Shown here in pieces: positions 6,447 to 9,853 of a DNA stretch of 9,853 bases. The notes beneath the pieces were generated by a model that saw only the letters and a list, made by a program, of their open reading frames with translations, ran no database searches and was not told the DNA's origin. The stretch is from Candidatus Galligastranaerophilus gallistercoris (GTDB taxonomy: Bacteria > Cyanobacteriota > Vampirovibrionia > Gastranaerophilales > Gastranaerophilaceae). How positions within the stretch are numbered: position 1 is the first letter of the stretch; every line of letters starts with the position of its first letter. The stretch covers positions 1 through 9,853 of the forward strand of contig DVJH01000170.1 of the NCBI GenBank assembly GCA_018710795.1, in the 5' to 3' direction. A program made the translations under genes and the position numbers.

Positions 6447-6803
6447 CTAAATAAATTTATTTGCGATTTTTGCAATAAGTTTGTTAACGCTTTTTAAAGT
6501 ATCAAAATAACTTGCTTCTTTAGCTTTTTCTTTTGCTATAAAAATAAGGCTCATATATTTTATTTCATTTTGCTTCATATATTCAAAATACGCTTCTCTT
6601 AGGCGCCTTTTGATTTTGTTTCGGACTGTTGAGCGTTTGTCGACCTTTTTGCTTACGACAAAACCTGCCCTTGTGTTGTCCGTAATATTTTCTTTTGTTT
6701 TGCCTGCATATAATACAAAAAACTCATCGGCCGCAACTTTATTTTGAAAATAAGTTGCCCTAAACGATGAGTTTGTTTGTAGTCTGAATTTTTTTTTAAG
6801 CAC
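6447..6803 (-). CDS. rnpA: Ribonuclease P protein component
   Basis: RnpA is the basic protein subunit of RNase P, which helps the catalytic RNA bind and cut pre-tRNA 5' leaders. The hallmark RNR signature is present as STVRNKIKRRLREAYF, preceded by GFVVSKKV, with FRLQTNSSFRATY near the N-terminus. The frame is open further upstream with TTG codons at 6818 and 6815, but I prefer the GTG at 6801-6803. It gives MLKKKFRLQ..., the usual RnpA beginning, and a 118-residue protein of normal size. This GTG overlaps the last codons of rpmH (GTGCTTAA), consistent with translational coupling; no clear Shine-Dalgarno is seen. The rpmH-rnpA pairing is nearly universal in bacteria. The gene next to it is a uridine-kinase-like gene rather than the common yidD/yidC. 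Confidence 0.94.
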   Translation of the reverse strand: MLKKKFRLQTNSSFRATYFQNKVAADEFFVLYAGKTKENITDNTRAGFVVSKKVDKRSTVRNKIKRRLREAYFEYMKQNEIKYMSLIFIAKEKAKEASYFDTLKSVNKLIAKIANKFI

Positions 6804-6948
6804 GGTTTTTTGCAACAATTGCTACGCTATGACGCCCTTTAGCGCGTCTTCTGTTAATTGTTTTTTGACCTTCGGGAGTAGACATTCTTGCTCTGAAGCC
6901 TGAAACCTTTTGTCTTTTTCTTTTTGTGCCTTCTAATGTGCGACGCAT
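6796..6948 (-). CDS. rpmH: 50S ribosomal protein L34
   Basis: Direct translation gives a 50-residue, very basic protein: MRRTLEGTKRKRQKVSGFRA, then RMSTPEGQKTINRRRAKGRH and a short tail. The TxxGxxxLxxRRxKGR-type ending and the F-R-x-R-M core are diagnostic of L34, a component of the large ribosomal subunit. It is a few residues longer than most L34 proteins. The start has an AGGAG Shine-Dalgarno (6956-6960) 7 nt upstream and a strong promoter 42 nt further back. It leads the rpmH-rnpA-kinase unit, and its end overlaps the rnpA start. Confidence 0.96.
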   Translation of the reverse strand: MRRTLEGTKRKRQKVSGFRARMSTPEGQKTINRRRAKGRHSVAIVAKNRA

Positions 6949-6965
6949 ATATTTACTCCTTGATA

Positions 6966-6994
6966 TTGATTTTTCTTGACAACTTTATTATGAT
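6966..6994 (+). promoter_or_regulatory. Promoter of proC, overlapping that of rpmH
   Basis: TTGATT (6966-6971), a 17-nt spacer and TATGAT (6989-6994) make a sound sigma-70-type promoter pointing at proC, with a predicted start near 7001 and a leader of about 45 nt. Five of the six -10 bases (6990-6994) are shared with the opposing rpmH -10. Confidence 0.6.
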
Positions 6995-7020
6995 AATTTA
7001 GACATATTCTACTGTCAAGA
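6974..7020. repeat. Inverted repeat TCTTGACA / TGTCAAGA
   Basis: Eight-base arms at 6974-6981 and 7013-7020 are perfect inverse copies around the shared -10 region. The right arm contains the rpmH -35. The left arm is a TTGACA whose spacing does not suit either -10, so it may be an operator half-site or chance. Confidence 0.5.
6990..7018 (-). promoter_or_regulatory. Promoter of rpmH-rnpA
   Basis: On the minus strand a consensus TTGACA (7013-7018) is followed by a 17-nt spacer and TATCAT (6990-6995). Transcription would start near 6983, giving a leader of about 35 nt that contains the rpmH Shine-Dalgarno. Its -10 physically overlaps that of the divergent proC promoter. Confidence 0.8.
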
Positions 7021-7045
7021 TGGACATTTTATAAAGGACGGATAA

Positions 7046-7849
7046 ATGAATGGTTTGGGTTTTATAGGATTCGGCAAAATGGCGTATGCAATTGCCAAAG
7101 GTATTGTTAATTCATCTTTTTTGCCTAATAACAATATTTTTGCTTACGACATAAATAAAGAATTTTTGGAAATTAAAACGTCTGAATTGGGAATTAATTT
7201 TTGTGCGGATGAAAATGAACTTTTAAATAAAGTCGACGCTGTTTTGATTGCAACAAAACCGTTTGTCGTCGATGATGTTTTGGAATCAATTAAATATAAT
7301 GCGGATAATAAATTAGTTATCTCTATTCTGGCGGGCATTCCGACCGAAAGATTTGAAGAAAAGCTCAAAGGCGCAAGGGTAATCCGTGTTATGCCCAATA
7401 CCCCCGCCATGGTAAATGAAGGAATGAGCGTTGTGTGCCGCGGCAATCTTGCCACGGACGATGATGTAGAATTTGTTCGCAATATGTTTTTAAAGCTGGG
7501 TGATGCAATTTGTCTGGATGAATCGTTAATAAATGCGGTAACGGCTGTTTCGGGCTCGGGACCTGCATTTTATTATTATATAATAGATAAAATTGCCCGT
7601 GCCGGCGAAATGCTTGGGCTTTCAAGAGAAGTTGCCCTTAAATTATCGGCACAAACCGCTCTTGGGGCTGCCAAAATGATAATGACAACCGGATTTGAAC
7701 CCGATGAATTAATTAAAGCGGTTACCACCCCAAACGGCACAACCGCAGAAGGCAATAAAGTTCTGGTTGAATCCGACATAGAACGTGTATTGTTTGAAAC
7801 CGTAAATAAAACATGCAAAAGAGCAATAGAGCTCGGTATAAAAAAATAA
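7046..7849 (+). CDS. proC: Pyrroline-5-carboxylate reductase
   Basis: ProC reduces 1-pyrroline-5-carboxylate to proline with NAD(P)H, the last step of proline synthesis. The 267-residue length is typical. An N-terminal Rossmann fold opens with GFIGFGKMA (5-13). VMPNTPAMVNEG (115-126) is the conserved cofactor/substrate loop. The C-terminal dimerisation helices carry AVSGSGPAFYYYI (167-179) and the family signature region around VTTPNGTTAEG (226-236), ending with a helix KRAIELGIKK. The start has a good Shine-Dalgarno, AAAGGA (7033-7038), 7 nt before the ATG. It is monocistronic, bounded by its own promoter and by a strong terminator just after the stop. Confidence 0.97.
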   Translation: MNGLGFIGFGKMAYAIAKGIVNSSFLPNNNIFAYDINKEFLEIKTSELGINFCADENELLNKVDAVLIATKPFVVDDVLESIKYNADNKLVISILAGIPTERFEEKLKGARVIRVMPNTPAMVNEGMSVVCRGNLATDDDVEFVRNMFLKLGDAICLDESLINAVTAVSGSGPAFYYYIIDKIARAGEMLGLSREVALKLSAQTALGAAKMIMTTGFEPDELIKAVTTPNGTTAEGNKVLVESDIERVLFETVNKTCKRAIELGIKK

Positions 7850-7854
7850 ATTTT

Positions 7855-7883
7855 AAAAAAGCCGTTTTTAAAACGGCTTTTTT
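7855..7883. terminator. Bidirectional intrinsic terminator
   Basis: A perfect 13-bp stem, AAAAAAGCCGTTT (7855-7867) / AAACGGCTTTTTT (7871-7883), has a 3-nt loop. It lies 5 nt after the proC stop and 1 nt beyond the stop of the convergent dehydrogenase. The A-run on one side and T-run on the other give a U tract in either direction, so it can end both transcripts. Confidence 0.92.
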
Positions 7884-7884
7884 G

Positions 7885-8892
7885 TTATTTTTTCTTCGAT
7901 CTTGACAATTTCCAATCAACGTTATCAAGCTCGCTTCTATGGGCGCCGAGCATAATTTTTTCCGCATCTTCAAGCGTTTTTACCGTAATATAACCGTTTT
8001 CTCCGCCCGAACGGGGTGTTTTTCCCGTTTCTATGCAGTGCAAAAAATGCTGGCATTCAAGTTTCAGCGGCTCGATTTCAAGATAATCCGGAATTTCAAT
8101 GTTTTGCTGCCCCGGTTTTGTGTTGTCATAGACCAAAAGCTTATGCTCGGGCAGTGTGTCATCTAAAATTGCGGTGCCTTTTTCGCCTCTCACCATAAGG
8201 GTAACTCTTTTTTGGGGGTGTATCCAACTGTCTGAAATTTGCGCTATAACACCGTTTTTGTATTTAATCGTAATGTGGGTAATATCAAAAATGTTATTAT
8301 CTTCCGTGCTGACTCCGATTGCGCCGATAACTTTATCGGGTTCGGAATCTATAACATACGATGTCATTGATACATCATGCGGCGCTAAATCCCACATAAC
8401 GCTTCTGTCGTTTTTAAAATAGTTAATGTTTAATCTGTCGCTTTGAACGTATTTTATTTTGCCCAAACTTCCGTCTTCAATAAGCATTTTCAATCTGTTA
8501 ACCGCGGGATGATACAATAAAAGGTGCCCCACCATTAAAATGAGCCCCTTTTCTTCCGCAAGTTCTTTTAATTTCAATGCTTCTTCGGCTTTAACCGAAA
8601 TGGGTTTTTCGACATATACGTGTTTATTGTGTTCGAGCGCCAGTTTAACGAGTCCGAAATGTGTATGGCTCGGCGTAATGACACATATGGCTTTTATGTC
8701 TTTATTGTTGATAAGTTCACTAAAATCTTTTGTGGTTTTCACTCCGGGGTAATTTTCTTTTATCATTTTAATGGTGTCATCATCTAAATCGCATACGGTA
8801 TTGAGCGCATTTAAGTTGTAAAAATTTCTTACGACATTTTTGCCCCAGATTCCGCAGCCGATTACACCTACGTATTTGTTTTCTTCCTTCAT
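7885..8892 (-). CDS. Gfo/Idh/MocA family oxidoreductase, WlbA-like sugar dehydrogenase
   Basis: The 335-residue protein has an N-terminal Rossmann domain with GVIGCGIWGKNVVRNF (9-24), then VITPSHTHF (71-79), the family hallmark EKPIS (95-99) with Lys96, MVGHLLLYHPA (120-130), and WDLAPHD (167-173) with the likely catalytic His172. The LMVGHLLLYHPA...LAPHD pattern is that of WlbA/WbpB enzymes, which oxidise the 3-position of UDP-N-acetyl sugars with NAD for surface polysaccharides. The exact substrate is inferred. The divergent neighbour is a GT26 glycosyltransferase, supporting an envelope role. An upstream in-frame ATG at 8934 is rejected because the predicted transcript starts near 8932. 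ATG 8892 has AGGGGA (8899-8904) 6 nt upstream. Confidence 0.88.
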   Translation of the reverse strand: MKEENKYVGVIGCGIWGKNVVRNFYNLNALNTVCDLDDDTIKMIKENYPGVKTTKDFSELINNKDIKAICVITPSHTHFGLVKLALEHNKHVYVEKPISVKAEEALKLKELAEEKGLILMVGHLLLYHPAVNRLKMLIEDGSLGKIKYVQSDRLNINYFKNDRSVMWDLAPHDVSMTSYVIDSEPDKVIGAIGVSTEDNNIFDITHITIKYKNGVIAQISDSWIHPQKRVTLMVRGEKGTAILDDTLPEHKLLVYDNTKPGQQNIEIPDYLEIEPLKLECQHFLHCIETGKTPRSGGENGYITVKTLEDAEKIMLGAHRSELDNVDWKLSRSKKK

Positions 8893-8938
8893 CAAAATTC
8901 CCCTAAAAATGCTTTCATATATGCTTATTATCAATTTT

Positions 8939-8967
8939 ATTCTATATAAAAAATATTTTTAGGTCAA
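8939..8967 (-). promoter_or_regulatory. Promoter of the WlbA-like dehydrogenase
   Basis: On the minus strand TTGACC (8962-8967), a 17-nt spacer and TAGAAT (8939-8944) match sigma-70 promoters well. The start would be near 8932, leaving a leader of about 40 nt with a Shine-Dalgarno. The -35 lies 18 bp from that of the divergent glycosyltransferase promoter. Confidence 0.75.
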
Positions 8968-8985
8968 ACAAAAACAAGCTTTTAC

Positions 8986-9013
8986 TTGAATGCGCCCTTA
9001 TTTTTGTTATTAT
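8986..9013 (+). promoter_or_regulatory. Promoter of GT26 gene, likely leaderless
   Basis: TTGAAT (8986-8991), a 16-nt spacer and TATTAT (9008-9013) point right. The expected start, about 7 nt after the -10, coincides with the A of ATG 9020. No Shine-Dalgarno is present. This decides the start codon: the in-frame ATG at 8990 lies within the -35. Confidence 0.65.
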
Positions 9014-9019
9014 ATGGTT

Positions 9020-9757
9020 ATGATTAAGACTGCAAAAATTCAGGGTTTCAAAGTTAACCTGCTTTCTTTTGAAGAAGCGCTCGAATATTCGCTTAATTCG
9101 ATTAAAAATAACCAAAATGTTCATATAGTAACTATCAACCCTGAAATTATTCAAAATGCCAAAAACAAACCCGAACTTAAAAATATTATAAATAATGCCG
9201 AGCTTGTTACAGCTGATGGCATCGGAATTAAAATTGCCCTTAAATTTAAAGGAATTAACCAGCAAAAAATTACCGGCGTCGATTTTTCCGAAAAAATGCT
9301 ACAAATAGCTGCCGATAACGGAATTAAGACTGCTTTTGTCGGCGCCAAAAAAGACGTGCTAGAACTTGCCGTTAAAAATTCGCTCGAAAAATACAAAAAC
9401 CTTAATATTGTTTATTCGCATGACGGCTATTTTTCAGATTTCAACCCGATTATAGATGACATTATAAATTCGGGTGCAAAATTTATTCTCTGCGCCATGG
9501 GTTCTCCGAAACAGGAATATTTTATTTCCGAATTAAAAAAAAGAGCAGAAGGAGCGCTTATGATAGGTGTCGGAGGAACGTTTGACGTTTTATCAGGCAC
9601 GGTAAAGCTTGCACCGCCATTATTCAGAAAATTGGGGCTTGAATGGTTATACAGAACAATAAAACAGCCCGAAAGAATTAAAAGAATATTTCCCGCTTTG
9701 CCAATATTCTTTTTTCAAAGTATAATTGATAGTGTGAACGATAAATCTGCCCGATAG
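9020..9757 (+). CDS. WecG/TagA/CpsF family glycosyltransferase (GT26)
   Basis: The family transfers N-acetylmannosamine or an N-acetylmannosaminuronate-type sugar to a lipid-linked acceptor at the inner face of the membrane, early in synthesis of wall teichoic acid, enterobacterial common antigen or capsule. The 245-residue protein shows the set of motifs: TINPEI (38-43), TADGIG (64-69, with Asp66 at the proposed catalytic-base position), ITGVDF (84-89), GSPKQE (161-166, Gln165), GVGGTFD (183-189), then GLEWLYR (206-212) and QPERIKR in the C-terminal part that binds the membrane in TagA. The donor and acceptor cannot be read from sequence. ATG 9014 is a possible alternative start two codons earlier. 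The divergent WlbA-like gene fits a shared nucleotide-sugar pathway. Confidence 0.92.
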   Translation: MIKTAKIQGFKVNLLSFEEALEYSLNSIKNNQNVHIVTINPEIIQNAKNKPELKNIINNAELVTADGIGIKIALKFKGINQQKITGVDFSEKMLQIAADNGIKTAFVGAKKDVLELAVKNSLEKYKNLNIVYSHDGYFSDFNPIIDDIINSGAKFILCAMGSPKQEYFISELKKRAEGALMIGVGGTFDVLSGTVKLAPPLFRKLGLEWLYRTIKQPERIKRIFPALPIFFFQSIIDSVNDKSAR

Positions 9758-9763
9758 TATAAT
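9758..9763 (+). promoter_or_regulatory. Possible -10 box before the ABC ATPase gene
   Basis: A perfect TATAAT begins directly after the glycosyltransferase stop, 27 nt before the next ATG. No good -35 exists at 16-18 nt (GTGAAC at 9734-9739 is the best, 18-nt spacer), and the two genes are close enough to be co-transcribed, so this is weak. Confidence 0.25.
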
Positions 9764-9790
9764 TGTTTTAAGAGGATTTGCCTGAAGTAT

Positions 9791-9853
9791 ATGATTATTT
9801 TAAAAGATATTATTAAACAATATAAAAATAAACCTGCATTATATAATGTAAAC
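9791..9853 (+). CDS. ABC transporter ATP-binding protein, N-terminus only (3'-truncated)
   Basis: Twenty-one codons remain, reading MIILKDIIKQYKNKPALYNV and one further residue. The pattern hydrophobic-x-L-x-D/N-I-x-K-x-Y-x-N-x-x-AL-x-N-V is the usual first strand and A-loop (Tyr11) of an ABC ATPase. The KPAL.NV wording is like FtsE, but LolD or other transporters fit equally. An AGAGGA (9771-9776) lies 14 nt upstream, rather far for a ribosome-binding site. The gene follows the glycosyltransferase by 33 nt on the same strand. Confidence 0.65.
   Translation, partial: MIILKDIIKQYKNKPALYNVN

Noticed and set aside
6804..6818. rnpA start at TTG 6818
   Set aside because: GTG 6803 gives the standard RnpA beginning and size; TTG 6818 would add five unlikely residues and lengthen the overlap with rpmH.
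8893..8934. Dehydrogenase start at ATG 8934
   Set aside because: The predicted transcription start is near 8932 and a proper Shine-Dalgarno precedes ATG 8892, where the Rossmann domain begins.
8990..9019. GT26 start at ATG 8990
   Set aside because: The extension covers the -35/-10 elements and adds residues not expected before the family's first strand.
1..9853. CRISPR array, insertion sequence, prophage, tRNA or defence system
   Set aside because: No regularly spaced repeats, transposase, integrase, cloverleaf or known defence domains were seen on either strand.

Overview
The window looks like a compact, AT-rich bacterial chromosome segment of housekeeping and cell-envelope genes, with no visible mobile element, CRISPR array, tRNA or rRNA. 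The thiamine gene at the left edge is a ThiD2-ThiE fusion whose ThiE half carries the cyanobacterial-type ending (AIGSID...AGAKRVAVIRAIM). Together with the low GC and the gene mix, this suggests a non-photosynthetic relative of Cyanobacteria (Vampirovibrionia/Gastranaerophilales-like). That placement is an inference, not proven by the sequence.

Left part (1-3651): a 5'-truncated thiD2-thiE gene on + converges on a two-gene minus-strand unit, a GlcD-type FAD oxidase followed after 6 nt by a MATE transporter. Middle (3700-5025): two tandem minus-strand paralogues, each 161 aa, encode Gln-rich coiled-coil proteins of unknown function. They are followed by an AT-rich gene-free stretch of about 320 nt that contains a strong plus-strand terminator with no annotated gene feeding it, hence a small-RNA candidate. 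Then (5044-6948) a small P-loop kinase resembling phage dNMP kinases and animal-type phosphomevalonate kinases converges, with a 4-nt overlap, on the minus-strand unit rpmH-rnpA-uridine-kinase-like gene. rpmH (50 aa) is short and was found by direct translation.

Right part (6966-9853): proC is transcribed divergently from rpmH, with the two predicted promoters overlapping at a shared -10 region. A bidirectional terminator separates proC from a convergent WlbA-like Gfo/Idh/MocA sugar dehydrogenase. That gene is divergent from a WecG/TagA/CpsF (GT26) glycosyltransferase, pointing to surface-polysaccharide synthesis. The first 21 codons of an ABC-transporter ATPase close the window.

The most notable non-coding pattern is that three genes (glcD, the dNMP-kinase-like gene and the GT26 gene) lack a Shine-Dalgarno sequence and have a -10 hexamer ending 6-7 nt before the ATG, as expected for leaderless mRNAs. 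The other promoter-proximal genes (rpmH, proC, the dehydrogenase) have a conventional leader and SD. I see no clear multi-gene novel system; the least explained items are the paired coiled-coil genes and the orphan terminator.
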